Positions 17,867-26,249 of a DNA stretch of 64,000 nt are shown in pieces. The DNA is from Luteolibacter sp. Y139. GTDB lineage: Bacteria > Verrucomicrobiota > Verrucomicrobiia > Verrucomicrobiales > Akkermansiaceae. The stretch is taken from assembly GCF_038066715.1 (NCBI RefSeq), contig NZ_JBBUKT010000007.1, forward strand, positions 248,001-312,000. Reading direction: 5' to 3'. The notes below the pieces were generated by a model. That model ran no database searches and was not told the DNA's origin. It saw only the letters and a list, made by a program, of their open reading frames with translations. The position numbers were made by a program, and so were the translations under genes. Each line of letters begins with the position of its first letter. Within the stretch, counting starts at the first letter, position 1.

Positions 17867-18262
17867 TCAACGGGTGGGTTTGGAGCGGCGGGTAGCTGCT
17901 TCCGGATGGGCCAGGAGTTTTTCAAGCCGCTCGCGGGAGAGCCAGTCGCGCTTGCCGGTGTCGCGATGCAAGCGCGTGCGTCCGGTGGGGTCGTCGAGGA
18001 AGACGGTGAATTGCTCTCCAGCGGCGAGGAGCATGCCGCGTTCTTCGAAGCAGGTGTACCAGGTCCTGTTCGCGGGGAGGTAAATGGGAGCGCGATTCTT
18101 GTAATGACGGATCTCGAAACCTTCCGACCGGGCGGTTTCGCGAGCCATTCCAGCAACGGACTTGCCGTTCAGTCTTGCACCTTCCGGCTTCACGAGCCCG
18201 CATGAGGCGAAGCAAAAGCTCGCGATTGTTATGAGCGCGAAGGTGAAGGCGCTGGATTTCAT
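17867..18262 (-). CDS. Small predicted lipoprotein in the BlaR/BlaI operon
   Basis: A 131-residue protein with a lipoprotein signal, FCFASCG, placing the lipidated cysteine at residue 21. The mature part has no family I recognise; the segment TWYTCFEERGMLLAAGEQF is followed by a basic C-terminus (RRSKPTR). Its start overlaps the end of the BlaI gene (ATGA type), and the M56 peptidase follows after 4 bp, so all three are made together. Because the peptidase lacks its own sensor domain, this lipoprotein is a reasonable candidate for the signal-receiving partner. That role is inference from position only. Confidence 0.75.
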   Translation of the reverse strand: MKSSAFTFALITIASFCFASCGLVKPEGARLNGKSVAGMARETARSEGFEIRHYKNRAPIYLPANRTWYTCFEERGMLLAAGEQFTVFLDDPTGRTRLHRDTGKRDWLSRERLEKLLAHPEAATRRSKPTR

Positions 18263-18633
18263 GGCTCGTCCGTGTCGATCAATTTGCGGATCCGTTCGAT
18301 CTCTTCGTTGCTGAGCTGCTGGTCCTTCGGGTCCAACAGGGCTGCGACGAGGTTCTCCGGCTTGCCTTCGAAGAAGGTGGAGAGGAGCTGCTTGAGGGCG
18401 GAGCGCTTCGCCTTTCTTTCGGAGACCGCGGGGCGATAGACGTAGCGGCGGGAGTCCTTGCGGAACTCGACAAGGCCTTTTTCCATCATGGTCGCAAGGA
18501 GCGCGCGGACGGCGGAGTAGGTTGGCGGTTCCGGCATGTCCTCCATCACCTCCTGGGCCGTGGCTTCACCCCTGCGATAGAGGATGTCCATGACTTGCCG
18601 CTCCCGTTTTGCCAGACTTTCCGCGTTGCTCAT
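18259..18633 (-). CDS. BlaI/MecI/CopY family transcriptional repressor
   Basis: The 124-residue protein has the winged helix typical of BlaI (residues 5-75: LAKRERQVMDILYRRGEATAQEV, then PPTYSAVRALLATMMEKGLV) and a C-terminal dimerisation/cleavage region (80-124). These repressors bind dyad operators as dimers and are inactivated by a BlaR1-type protease. I place the start at ATG 18633. Three copies of a 16-bp element lie between this start and the divergent lipoprotein gene at 18737, which fits autoregulation plus control of the divergent gene. The usual TACAnnTGTA core of beta-lactamase operators is not seen. Confidence 0.92.
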   Translation of the reverse strand: MSNAESLAKRERQVMDILYRRGEATAQEVMEDMPEPPTYSAVRALLATMMEKGLVEFRKDSRRYVYRPAVSERKAKRSALKQLLSTFFEGKPENLVAALLDPKDQQLSNEEIERIRKLIDTDEP

Positions 18634-18651
18634 GGACTTGAAATACGATCG

Positions 18652-18734
18652 TGCTGGAAAAGCTGCAATTAAAATGTTGGAAAAACAGCACAATGGAATT
18701 GACGGGCGAGAGTTGAAGTGCTGTTTTTCCAGCA
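18652..18734. promoter_or_regulatory. Triple BlaI-type operator and divergent promoter
   Basis: Three related 16-mers lie here: TGCTGGAAAAGCTGCA (18652-18667), TGTTGGAAAAACAGCA (18675-18690) and TGCTGTTTTTCCAGCA (18719-18734). The second and third form a perfect 14-bp inverted repeat (18678-18691 with 18718-18731). A -35 candidate TTGACG lies at 18699-18704. The third site ends 2 bp before the lipoprotein ATG at 18737. Binding by the adjacent BlaI homologue is inferred. Confidence 0.65.
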
Positions 18735-18736
18735 CC

Positions 18737-19585
18737 ATGAAACGCAACATGATTTGGACGGGGTCCCGTGAGCGGGGCGGAGTGCTTGCGCTGGCTTCGG
18801 CGCTGGCGGCGATGTGGTTGGCGGGCTGCTCGGTTCCAGGTGGCGTGAACAAGGAGGCCGCGCCTCGGGTGGGTGGATCGTTTGGAGAGTCCAGCCCTTA
18901 CAAGGTCAAAGCCGATCAGCCCCGCGAGAAGGCCGCCGAGGAGCGCCCGGGGCTCGCCACTACCTTCGGAGATTCGACGCGCTCGGTGTGGAATCGCCAG
19001 TCCTTTGTGCGAGCGACGCCATCCAAGCCTGCGGGAATGGGTGTGATTTACTACAACAACAGGGAAGGCATCGACGCGATGACCGGTGGCAAGGACAAGG
19101 TGGCCGGTTCGCAAACCGCGGCAGGGGACATGATCGAGTGGGGGATCAGGGGGGGCTTCGGCTACCTGCCGACCTACAACACCTACTACCCGCGCGAGCG
19201 GCGCTTTGTGGTCGGCAGTCTCGGGGACAGCTACTCGATCCTTCTGAAGAACCGATGCAAGAGCCGGCTCGAGGTGGTGCTCAGCGTCGATGGACTCGAC
19301 GTTTTCGACGGCAAGGCGGCGTCATTCTCGAAGCAAGGGTATGTCATCGCGCCGAATGAGACGCTGGAAGTGAAAGGCTGGCGGACGAGTCCGGACACGG
19401 TCGCTCGATTCAGGTTCTCCTCGGTGGGTGGATCCTATGCGAACCTCGCCCATGGCGATCATCGGAACGTTGGCGTGATCGGAATGGCGGTGTTTGCAGA
19501 GAAGGGTGTGGATCCTTGGACCTGGATGCCGCGCGAGGTGAATGATCGGCTGGATGCGAATCCGTTCGCGAAGGCTCCGTATTGA
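18737..19585 (+). CDS. Predicted lipoprotein, divergent target of the BlaI-like repressor
   Basis: The 282-residue protein has a lipobox LAGCS (cysteine near residue 33). A conserved-looking domain covers about 150-265: YSILLKNR, VVLSVDGLDVFDGK, GYVIAPNETLEVKGWR, VARFRFSS and NVGVIGMAVF. I recall a similar DGxxV...GYV...GWR...NVGVIGVAVF pattern in uncharacterised proteobacterial proteins, but know no function. The C-terminus RLDANPFAKAPY resembles the tail of the M56 peptidase in this locus. The ATG at 18737 lies 2 bp after an operator copy and has no ribosome binding site, so the mRNA may be leaderless. A strong terminator follows at 19637. Confidence 0.75.
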   Translation: MKRNMIWTGSRERGGVLALASALAAMWLAGCSVPGGVNKEAAPRVGGSFGESSPYKVKADQPREKAAEERPGLATTFGDSTRSVWNRQSFVRATPSKPAGMGVIYYNNREGIDAMTGGKDKVAGSQTAAGDMIEWGIRGGFGYLPTYNTYYPRERRFVVGSLGDSYSILLKNRCKSRLEVVLSVDGLDVFDGKAASFSKQGYVIAPNETLEVKGWRTSPDTVARFRFSSVGGSYANLAHGDHRNVGVIGMAVFAEKGVDPWTWMPREVNDRLDANPFAKAPY

Positions 19586-19600
19586 ACTCAGGCGGCCGAA

Positions 19601-19625
19601 GTGCGGCGGTCATAGACGCCGCTAC
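19601..19625. repeat. REP-like hairpin (GTAGCGGCG type)
   Basis: GTGCGGCGGTCATAGACGCC plus GCTAC; the reverse strand reads GTAGCGGCGTCTATGACCGC plus CGCAC. GCGGCG and CGCCGC form the stem around TCTATGAC. A close copy lies at 24969-24993, and two hairpins with the same GTAGCGG head lie near 26.8 kb. Confidence 0.6.
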
Positions 19626-19636
19626 ATCAAATGAAG

Positions 19637-19685
19637 AAAGGCGTGAGCCGTCATCCCCCCCGGAATTTCGACTCACGCCTTTTCT
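19637..19685 (+). terminator. Rho-independent terminator
   Basis: AAAGGCGTGAG (19637-19646 region) pairs with CTCACGCCTTTT (19672-19683), a strong GC stem followed by T residues. It ends the lipoprotein transcript that starts near 18737. The rest of the 335-bp gap to glnD (19686-19920) shows no gene, RNA or repeat that I recognise. Confidence 0.75.
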
Positions 19686-19920
19686 GGTTTTTCACGGGGC
19701 ACCCGAAGGCGATCCGGTCGTCTGAAGTCCCCCCGGAACTCATGGCGATAGGAAGCAGCGCTTGGGTTTCCCGCTGGCTGGACGGTAGCCAGAGGCTGCC
19801 GGACAGGTTGGTGAAAAATGCCCGATAAATGGGTATTGGCGAGAAAGAAAGTGGGAACGGGGGAGAAACTTACTCACATCCATTCACAATCCGCCTCATG
19901 CGTTCGATTGAAACGATGCT

Positions 19921-22662
19921 TTATTGGTCTTTTTTACCAATCAAGTCCTCGATGCTGTCCTGCAGGCGGCTCAAAAGTGCTTCATCGGACACTTTCTTGC
20001 CGTCACGGGTGGTGATGTAGATCGTGTCCATCGCCGCACCCTTTTCGGTCGAGATCCGCGCGTTGGCGGTGTTGAGACCGTAGGTGTTGATGGCGTGGAA
20101 GAGATCGTGGAGCAATCCGATGCGGTCGACTGCCTGGATTTCGATCGCGGTGAAGGACGGGTGCAGGTTGTTCGAAATGTAGGCGCGAACGGGGAATTGC
20201 ATGCCGTGGTCGTCCTTCGGACGCAGCAGGTTCGGCTTGCGGCGGAAGTAGCGGGCATGCTCGTACTTCTCCAGCAGGCCGACCTCGCGGAGGGTGGAGG
20301 ACAGGCGCTTGCGGAGGGCCAGGTCAGAGACCGGCTCGAAGTTCGTGGTGCAGACGCGGAAGATATCCAGCACGATGCCATCGGCCCGGGTGAAGAAGTC
20401 GGCGGAGAGAATGTTGAGTTCCTCCGACGCGAGCGCGCAGCAGATCTTCTCTAACAGGAGCGGCCGGTCATGGGTTGCGATGACCAGCTCGGTGTAGCCT
20501 TTCTCCGGGCTATCGAGCCACTGGAGCGAGCACTCGAAGTTGTCCTCCTCGGCCTTCGGGCCGAGTTTCATCACGGCCTTCACATGGGCGGCCACGGCGT
20601 CGGCCTCGCGGAAACGGAAGTAGGCTTCCGGCATGCGGCGGAAGTGCTCTTCGATGGCGTCTTCCGCCTCCTCCTTGAGCTGGGCTTTGACCTCGTCCTT
20701 GAGGGCCTTCTTCTCGGTGCGGATGGAGGCGGCGTAGCGTTCCTTGCCCTCCTTGAGAAAGAGCCGGGTACTGGAGTGAAGCTGGAGCATCAGGGTTTCC
20801 TTCCAGCTCGTCCACCCTTCGGAGTTGGTGCCGTTCGAGTCCGCGTAGGTGAAGAGCAACAGCAGATCGAGGCGAGCCGGTGTTTTGACGATGCGGGCAA
20901 ACTCGGAGACCACGTCCGGATCTTCGATATTCCGGGTGGTGGCGAAGCGCCAGAAGGTCAGGTGGTGGTCCACCAGATACATGATCAGCGCGCGGCGCGG
21001 CCCGTGGACCTGCAGGCGATTGCAAAGGCGGACCGCGAGCATCGCGGAGCCGTCGATGTGCTCGCGGACATTCTCGGCGCGGCCGGTATCGTGCAGGATC
21101 AGTGCGAGGTAGAGCGCGTAGGGGTCCTCGGCTTCGTGGAAGAGGCGGCGGTAGATTTCCTTCTTCGGGTCGTCGCTGCCCACCAATGCGTCGAGTTCCT
21201 CGATGCAGCGCAGGGTGTGCTCGTCCGCGGTGTAGCGGTGGAAGAACTCATGCTGCACGAGGCAATCGAGCGCGCCGAACTCGGGCAGGTAGCGGCCGAG
21301 AACGCCGACGCGGTGCATCAGGCGGAGGGTGCGGGCGACGTCGCCCTTGCGCTCAAGAATGCCTTGGAAGGTGTCGCGATTGATCTTGGCGTAGCGGAAG
21401 GGGCGGTCGATCGCGTCGCGGTGTGCCTTGACCAGCTTGCGTATCGGCGGGCTGAGCTTGAGGCCACGCAGCTGGCAATGCTGGAACATCCTCATCATCC
21501 GATTGGGATCGTCGGTGAAGATTTCGTTGTTCGTCGGGTAGATGCGGCCATCGCGCGCGACGAAGCCGTCGAACTCCTCACGCTTCTTCGGCCGGAGCAT
21601 CAGGAAGGATTTCAGCCCGGTCACGGGAACCTCTTCCTGCTCGATCTCAAAGGCCTCCATCAGCGAGCCGGTGTGCTGATAGAGCGACCGGGTGTGGAGA
21701 TAGTAGTCTCGCATGAAGGCCTCCGTGCGGCGGAGGATGCTGCGCTGGGGGTAGTTGAAGTTCGTGGCGACGACGCCTTGGAGGCGCAGCGTGAGTTGTT
21801 CGCTGGCTTTCCCCGCCTGATAGTGGAGTTCGTTGCGGACTCGATTGAGGAAATCGTAGGCGGACTCGATCTTGCGGTGGGCGCGGGCGGTGAGCAGGCG
21901 GTCGTCGACGAGGTCGCGCAGATCGGCGCTGCCGCGTTTCACGCGGGCAACCCAGCGGATATTGTGATAGTCGCGCATGCCGCCGCAGCCCTCCTTCACG
22001 TTCGGCTCCTGGAGGAAGACGGTCTTGGAATACTTCTGGTGGCGGCTGCGGAGGTCCTGGCGGCGGAGTTCGAAGAATGCCTCCTGGCCTTTTGCCAAAC
22101 ATTCCTTGTCGAATCGGCTCTGGAACTCGGCGAAGAGCTTCTTGTCGCCGGCGATCATGCGAGCCTCGATCAGTGCGGTCTTGTTCTCCTGGTCCGCTTT
22201 GGCCTGTTCCAAGCATTCGGCCACCGAGCGGCAGGCGTGGCCGACCTTGAAGCCGACATCCCACATCAGGTAGAGGATTTCCTGGATCAGCGAGGTGAGG
22301 TCCTCCGGGAGCTTGTTCGATGCGCGGGGAAGGAGGAACAGCAGGTCGATGTCCGAGCACGGATTGAGCGTGCCGCGGCCGTAGCCGCCGACGGCGACCA
22401 GCGCGAGCACCGGAGCTTCCTTGCGTTTCGACAGGGCGAGGTCGAAGAGGGAGCGCAGTACCACATCAAGCAGCTCGGCCCGGGCGCTGGCGATTTCGAT
22501 GCCACCGGCTCCGGCGCCGTGGCGGAGCTTGATGCGGTGCTCCTCGATCTTCAGGAAGCGCTTGTAGAGGGCGATTCTTTCGGCAGGAGAGAGGTGGCCT
22601 TGCACGGCCGGCTTGAGGGCCGTCTTCGCGTGGGCCTGAAGGGTCTTCAAATGGGTGGACAT
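19921..22662 (-). CDS. glnD: Bifunctional [protein-PII] uridylyltransferase/uridylyl-removing enzyme
   Basis: GlnD senses glutamine and uridylylates or deuridylylates PII. The 913-residue protein has the normal order: nucleotidyltransferase domain with GGYGRG at 92-97 and the metal aspartates D104/D106 (SDID), the GlnE/GlnD helical linker, an HD domain in the 460-600 region (HRYTADEHTLRCIEEL and LALILHDTGRAENVREH), and two C-terminal ACT domains (about 715-790 and 825-905). Length is normal for the family and all key residues look intact. No glnB, glnA or amtB lies nearby. The ATG 22662 is followed by a plausible basic N-terminus; it is preceded by the esterase gene 36 bp away. Confidence 0.95.
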   Translation of the reverse strand: MSTHLKTLQAHAKTALKPAVQGHLSPAERIALYKRFLKIEEHRIKLRHGAGAGGIEIASARAELLDVVLRSLFDLALSKRKEAPVLALVAVGGYGRGTLNPCSDIDLLFLLPRASNKLPEDLTSLIQEILYLMWDVGFKVGHACRSVAECLEQAKADQENKTALIEARMIAGDKKLFAEFQSRFDKECLAKGQEAFFELRRQDLRSRHQKYSKTVFLQEPNVKEGCGGMRDYHNIRWVARVKRGSADLRDLVDDRLLTARAHRKIESAYDFLNRVRNELHYQAGKASEQLTLRLQGVVATNFNYPQRSILRRTEAFMRDYYLHTRSLYQHTGSLMEAFEIEQEEVPVTGLKSFLMLRPKKREEFDGFVARDGRIYPTNNEIFTDDPNRMMRMFQHCQLRGLKLSPPIRKLVKAHRDAIDRPFRYAKINRDTFQGILERKGDVARTLRLMHRVGVLGRYLPEFGALDCLVQHEFFHRYTADEHTLRCIEELDALVGSDDPKKEIYRRLFHEAEDPYALYLALILHDTGRAENVREHIDGSAMLAVRLCNRLQVHGPRRALIMYLVDHHLTFWRFATTRNIEDPDVVSEFARIVKTPARLDLLLLFTYADSNGTNSEGWTSWKETLMLQLHSSTRLFLKEGKERYAASIRTEKKALKDEVKAQLKEEAEDAIEEHFRRMPEAYFRFREADAVAAHVKAVMKLGPKAEEDNFECSLQWLDSPEKGYTELVIATHDRPLLLEKICCALASEELNILSADFFTRADGIVLDIFRVCTTNFEPVSDLALRKRLSSTLREVGLLEKYEHARYFRRKPNLLRPKDDHGMQFPVRAYISNNLHPSFTAIEIQAVDRIGLLHDLFHAINTYGLNTANARISTEKGAAMDTIYITTRDGKKVSDEALLSRLQDSIEDLIGKKDQ

Positions 22663-22697
22663 CCGCTAGGTGCAGACTGCGCCGATTTCAGCCCCGG

Positions 22698-23534
22698 TCA
22701 AGGCGGCGTGCCTGCGGTTTGCGGCAGGAACTTGGCCAAGGGATTGTCGGGTAGCGCCTTGAGGCCGTCGATCACGGCTTGGGCATTGAGCTTGGAGCCC
22801 TCGGCGTTGGTGTGGGTGCCCTTGTCGGCAAAGAGGGCCTCCACTTCCGCGGGCTTCATGGCGGCGTAGCGGGTGCCGACAAGGTCAGCGAGGTCGAGGT
22901 AGAGCGCGCCCTCTGCGGCGGCGCAGTCCTTCACCCAGCCGCGCCACTGGTCCCAATCGGGGACGAACTTGCCCTCGCGGTCGAATTTCTTGTGCGGGAC
23001 CGGCGAGCACAGGACCACGGTGGCTCCCTTCGCCTTGGCAGTGTGGGCGTAGTGCTTGAGATACCAGCCGAAGCTGTGGACGGTTTCCGTGGTGCCGTCG
23101 GGCTTTTTCACCTGCTCGGTTTCGTCGTCGATGCCCTTCACCGAGCCGCGGAATTTGCCGCGCTCGTCGAGGGGGCCGACGTCGTTGTGGCCGAATTGAA
23201 TCAGCACGATATCGCCGGGCTTCATGGTCTTCAGCATGTCGTCCCAGCGGCCTTCATTGAAAAAGGTCCGTGCCGAGCGACCGCCGATGGCGCGGTTCAC
23301 GACCTGGATTTTCGTGGTGTCGACGAGACCGGGGATGTCCTGACCCCAGCCACGCATCGTGCCCTGATTCTTTACCGTCGAATCTCCGGCGATCCAGAGC
23401 GTGGGCAGTGCGGATGCCGGGACCTCTTTCTTCACCTGCGAGTCGTCCACGACCGGCCGTTCATCCTGGGCGGAGAGCAGCAGCGGTGCGGCGGCGAGGA
23501 GCACTAGCAAGCGGCGGAAGGAGCGTTGGGTCAT
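22698..23534 (-). CDS. Rhamnogalacturonan acetylesterase-like SGNH hydrolase (CE12)
   Basis: The 278-residue secreted protein (signal peptide through about residue 22, SAQD) has SGNH blocks: block I GDSTVKNQG with the nucleophile serine, block II around NRAIGGRSARTF, block III QFGHNDVG, and block V DKGTHTNAEG with the catalytic aspartate and histidine. This is the CE12 pattern, enzymes that remove acetyl groups from pectic rhamnogalacturonan. It is divergent from a second SGNH esterase across 88 bp, suggesting joint control. The substrate is inferred from family only; other acetylated polysaccharides are possible. Confidence 0.87.
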   Translation of the reverse strand: MTQRSFRRLLVLLAAAPLLLSAQDERPVVDDSQVKKEVPASALPTLWIAGDSTVKNQGTMRGWGQDIPGLVDTTKIQVVNRAIGGRSARTFFNEGRWDDMLKTMKPGDIVLIQFGHNDVGPLDERGKFRGSVKGIDDETEQVKKPDGTTETVHSFGWYLKHYAHTAKAKGATVVLCSPVPHKKFDREGKFVPDWDQWRGWVKDCAAAEGALYLDLADLVGTRYAAMKPAEVEALFADKGTHTNAEGSKLNAQAVIDGLKALPDNPLAKFLPQTAGTPP

Positions 23535-23562
23535 GGTGACAAGATACCCGGATCGGTGATCC

Positions 23563-23584
23563 TACCCATTGCCCCGAACGGGTA
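23563..23584. promoter_or_regulatory. Possible shared operator between divergent esterase genes
   Basis: TACCC (23563-23567) and GGGTA (23580-23584) form a dyad, and a further TACCC lies just upstream near 23555. The element is near the middle of the 88-bp space between the two esterase start codons (23534 minus, 23623 plus). Short arms make this tentative. Confidence 0.3.
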
Positions 23585-23622
23585 ATCTGACAAGCTGGCA
23601 GGGACCGATCCATGCTCTGGCC

Positions 23623-24813
23623 ATGCGCCCGCACTTCCTTTTCGCTGTTCCGCTTCTCGTCACGCCGCTTCATGCTGGAACCGGCCCTTGGAAATTCGAC
23701 TTCGGCAGTGGCAAGCCCGCGCTGGGTTTCACTGCGGTGCATGTGGGCGAGCGCTATGACGAGGCGAAGGGGCTTGGCTTCGATCTGGTCGGCAAGCCGA
23801 CAGAGGAGGGCGACCACGTCACGGGTGCGGGTGGTTATTTCTTTTCGCTCGCGGTGCCGGAAGGTTGCTACGAGGTGACCGTGGTGCCTGCGAAAGGGGC
23901 TGACCTGACGGTGAAGGCGGAGTCGCGGCGATTGATGTTAGAGGATGTCCATGAGGCCGCGAAGTTCACGGTGCATGTGCGGCAGCCCGCTTATCCGGGG
24001 GGCTCGGTGAAGCTGAAGGATCGCGAGAAGCCTTACCTTCACTGGGATAACAAGCTCACGCTCGAATTCAACGGACCGAAGCCTGATGTGGATCGCATCG
24101 AGATTCGCGCGGTGGAGGTGCCGGTCATTCATATCCTCGGTGACTCGACGGTGACGGACCAGACCAACGAGCCGTGGAATTCGTGGGGGCAGATGTTGCC
24201 ACGTTTCTTCGGTCCGGCGGTGGCGGTGGCGAATCACGCGGAGTCGGGTGAGTCGATCCGCAGCTCGCTTGGCGCGAAGCGTTTCGAGAAGGTCTATCGA
24301 TCGTTGAAGAAGGGCGACTACGTGATGGTCCAGTTCGGCCACAATGACATGAAGGACAAGAAGCCGGATGCGCTTGCGACGTATCGCTCGGATCTGATGG
24401 CGATCGTGAAGCAGGTTCGGGAGTTGGGCGGGACGCCGGTGCTGATCACTTCAATGGAGCGCAAGGGCGGGGTGACCAACGACACGCTGGGAGGCTATCC
24501 GGATGCGGTCCGCTCGGTGGCGAAGGAGCTGGATGTGGCGCTGATCGATCTGCATGCGATGAGCCGGACGTTCTATCAGGCGCTGGGCGACAAGATCGGC
24601 GGGGCGTTTCAGGATGGGACGCATCACAACAACTACGGCAGCTACGAGCTCGCGAAGTGTGTAGTGGAAGGCATTCGCGCGAAGGTGCCGGAGTTGGCGA
24701 AACAACTGCGGCCGGAGGTGACGCGCTTTGATCCGGCGAAACCGGACAAATTGGAGGATTTCCACTATCCGGCGAGTCCGATGATGGATCTCACCAAGCC
24801 GGATGGGAACTGA
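23623..24813 (+). CDS. SGNH hydrolase (CE12-like esterase) with N-terminal beta-sandwich domain
   Basis: The 396-residue secreted protein has a signal peptide (to about PLHA, residue 18). A beta-sandwich domain of about 140 residues (GPWKFDFGSGKPALGFTAVH onwards) resembles the carbohydrate-binding-like module common in front of verrucomicrobial and Bacteroidetes pectin esterases. The hydrolase has block I LGDSTVTDQ, then HAESGES, QFGHNDMKD and block V DGTHHNNYG. ATG 23623 is chosen since the signal peptide begins there. It is divergent from the other CE12 gene; the pair differs in domain layout, so they are not recent duplicates. A strong terminator follows at 24878. Confidence 0.85.
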   Translation: MRPHFLFAVPLLVTPLHAGTGPWKFDFGSGKPALGFTAVHVGERYDEAKGLGFDLVGKPTEEGDHVTGAGGYFFSLAVPEGCYEVTVVPAKGADLTVKAESRRLMLEDVHEAAKFTVHVRQPAYPGGSVKLKDREKPYLHWDNKLTLEFNGPKPDVDRIEIRAVEVPVIHILGDSTVTDQTNEPWNSWGQMLPRFFGPAVAVANHAESGESIRSSLGAKRFEKVYRSLKKGDYVMVQFGHNDMKDKKPDALATYRSDLMAIVKQVRELGGTPVLITSMERKGGVTNDTLGGYPDAVRSVAKELDVALIDLHAMSRTFYQALGDKIGGAFQDGTHHNNYGSYELAKCVVEGIRAKVPELAKQLRPEVTRFDPAKPDKLEDFHYPASPMMDLTKPDGN

Positions 24814-24877
24814 GGGAGATGGCAGCCGTTAGACGCGTGAGGTCTCCCGTTGGGAGACGAAGCCCTTGCTCGCCTTA

Positions 24878-24903
24878 CCCGGCACTTCGTGCCGGGCTTT
24901 TAT
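24878..24903 (+). terminator. Rho-independent terminator with flanking small hairpins
   Basis: CCCGGCACTTCGTGCCGGG (24878-24896) folds into a tight hairpin followed by CTTTTAT. Two small hairpins flank it: GTCTCCCGTTGGGAGAC (24842-24858) and GTCCCGTTGGGAC (24910-24922), both followed by GAAG, so the gap looks like decayed repeat units. Confidence 0.8.
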
Positions 24904-24968
24904 GAGCCGTCCCGTTGGGACGAAGAGTGGAGGCGTCGGTTGAGACGAAGAGCTGTGGCCGCTAGTCA

Positions 24969-24993
24969 GCGACGGTCATAGACGCGCCGCTAC
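24969..24993. repeat. REP-like hairpin, second GTAGCGGCG copy
   Basis: GCGACGGTCATAGACGCGCC plus GCTAC. It shares the CGGTCATAGACG core and the CCGCTAC end with the copy at 19601-19625, in the same orientation. It lies just after the stop of the dehydroquinate synthase homologue, a usual place for REP elements. Confidence 0.6.
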
Positions 24994-24997
24994 ATTT

Positions 24998-26191
24998 TCA
25001 GAGGCCGCCGCTGCATTCCTTGATGGCCTTTGCTTTTGCGGCATCGAGGACGGCTTGCTGGTCGCGCAGCGAATCCAGGCAGGCGTCGACGAGACCTTCA
25101 TCGAGCGCGTGCACGTCCTGGCCGATGCCGGCGTCACGCAGCAGGAGGACGGTAAGTTCACCGCCGAGGTGCTCGCGGAATTCTTCCAGGCCGAGGTGCA
25201 CCAGGCGGCGGCCGTTGGTGTCGCGGAGGTCGAGCGCCTCGTGCCACAGGGGAAGCTTGAGGCCGGAGATGACGTCGATGACTCGCTCTGCCACGCACTC
25301 GCGCAAGAGGCCACAGCGTGCCGAGTAAAGCGTATCGAGCGCAGCGCCGATCGCCACGGCATGAGCATGGCTGAGAGTGAAGCCGCTGAGCTGTTCCAGC
25401 TTGTGAGCGGACCAGTGGCCGAAGTCGAGCGGGCGGCTGCTGCCGGTTTCGAAAGGATCGCCGCCTTGGGCGATGTGGCGGGCATGGAGCAGTGCGGATT
25501 TCTCGACGCATTCTTCCAGTGCCGCGGGAACAAGAGCTGCAAGGTTTTCGACCTGCTTCTCGATCCACTCGAAGAAGCTGCCGTCCTTCACGAGGGCTAC
25601 TTTCACAGCCTCGATCAAGCCGGCGCGGCAGGTCTCTTCGTCCTGGCTGACGAGAAAAGTGAAGTCATTGATGACCGCGAAGGGAACGGCAAAGGCGCCG
25701 ATCCAGTTCTTCTTGCCGAAGCCATTGATGGCGCACTTCACGCCCACGCCGCTGTCATCCTGCGAGAGCGTGGTGGTGGGGAAGCGCACCAGGCGCACGC
25801 CGCGATGGGCGGTGGCCACGGCGTAGCCGACGGCGTCGAGGAACGCTCCGCCACCGATGACGATCACGTAGGAGTGGCGGTCGACGTGCTCGCGGTCGAT
25901 CAGGCCCCAGACGCGCCGGACCAAATCGTCATCCGCCTTCACGGCCTCGCCGCCGGGCAGAATGTGAATCCCGCGCCAGTCGAAACCGAGGTCGGCGAAG
26001 TAGGTCTCGATCCGCCGGGAGAGCTCCGGCCAGGCCTTGGCGACGCTTTCCTCGACGGTCACCAGCACGCGCCGGCCTTCCCCTTCGGTCAGGATTTCTC
26101 CTAACAAGGTATTGCCTGCCGAGAAGGCATCGCGCGTGAAACAAACGCGGTGCTTGAAGGTGACGGGAATCTGGAAATCGTGGCGGGACAT
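24998..26191 (-). CDS. 3-dehydroquinate synthase family protein (EboD-like)
   Basis: The 397-residue protein has the sugar-phosphate cyclase core: GGGAFLDAVGYAVATAHRG for NAD binding, TTTLSQDDSGVGVKCAING, the metal-site glutamate in RAGLIEAVKVALVKD, and a histidine cluster in DFGHWSAHKLE and LSHAHAVAIG. Sequence style and length fit the EboD branch more than AroB, from memory. EboD proteins belong to a cluster that exports a terpenoid-linked precursor; none of the other ebo genes are here. It may act in shikimate synthesis or make a related cyclitol. Start ATG 26191 is chosen over an in-frame upstream ATG at 26236 because MSRHDFQIPV begins the conserved part. Confidence 0.78.
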   Translation of the reverse strand: MSRHDFQIPVTFKHRVCFTRDAFSAGNTLLGEILTEGEGRRVLVTVEESVAKAWPELSRRIETYFADLGFDWRGIHILPGGEAVKADDDLVRRVWGLIDREHVDRHSYVIVIGGGAFLDAVGYAVATAHRGVRLVRFPTTTLSQDDSGVGVKCAINGFGKKNWIGAFAVPFAVINDFTFLVSQDEETCRAGLIEAVKVALVKDGSFFEWIEKQVENLAALVPAALEECVEKSALLHARHIAQGGDPFETGSSRPLDFGHWSAHKLEQLSGFTLSHAHAVAIGAALDTLYSARCGLLRECVAERVIDVISGLKLPLWHEALDLRDTNGRRLVHLGLEEFREHLGGELTVLLLRDAGIGQDVHALDEGLVDACLDSLRDQQAVLDAAKAKAIKECSGGL

Positions 26192-26249
26192 CGTTTGTGA
26201 CGGGCGAAAAGTGCCCTTGATACGATCGCAAGCCAACCATTCTTATCCC

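Noticed and set aside
20470..22869. Open frame of about 800 codons on the plus strand opposite glnD
   Set aside because: Shadow of glnD; alanine/glycine/valine/glutamate-rich product with no recognisable domain, arising from high GC at third positions.
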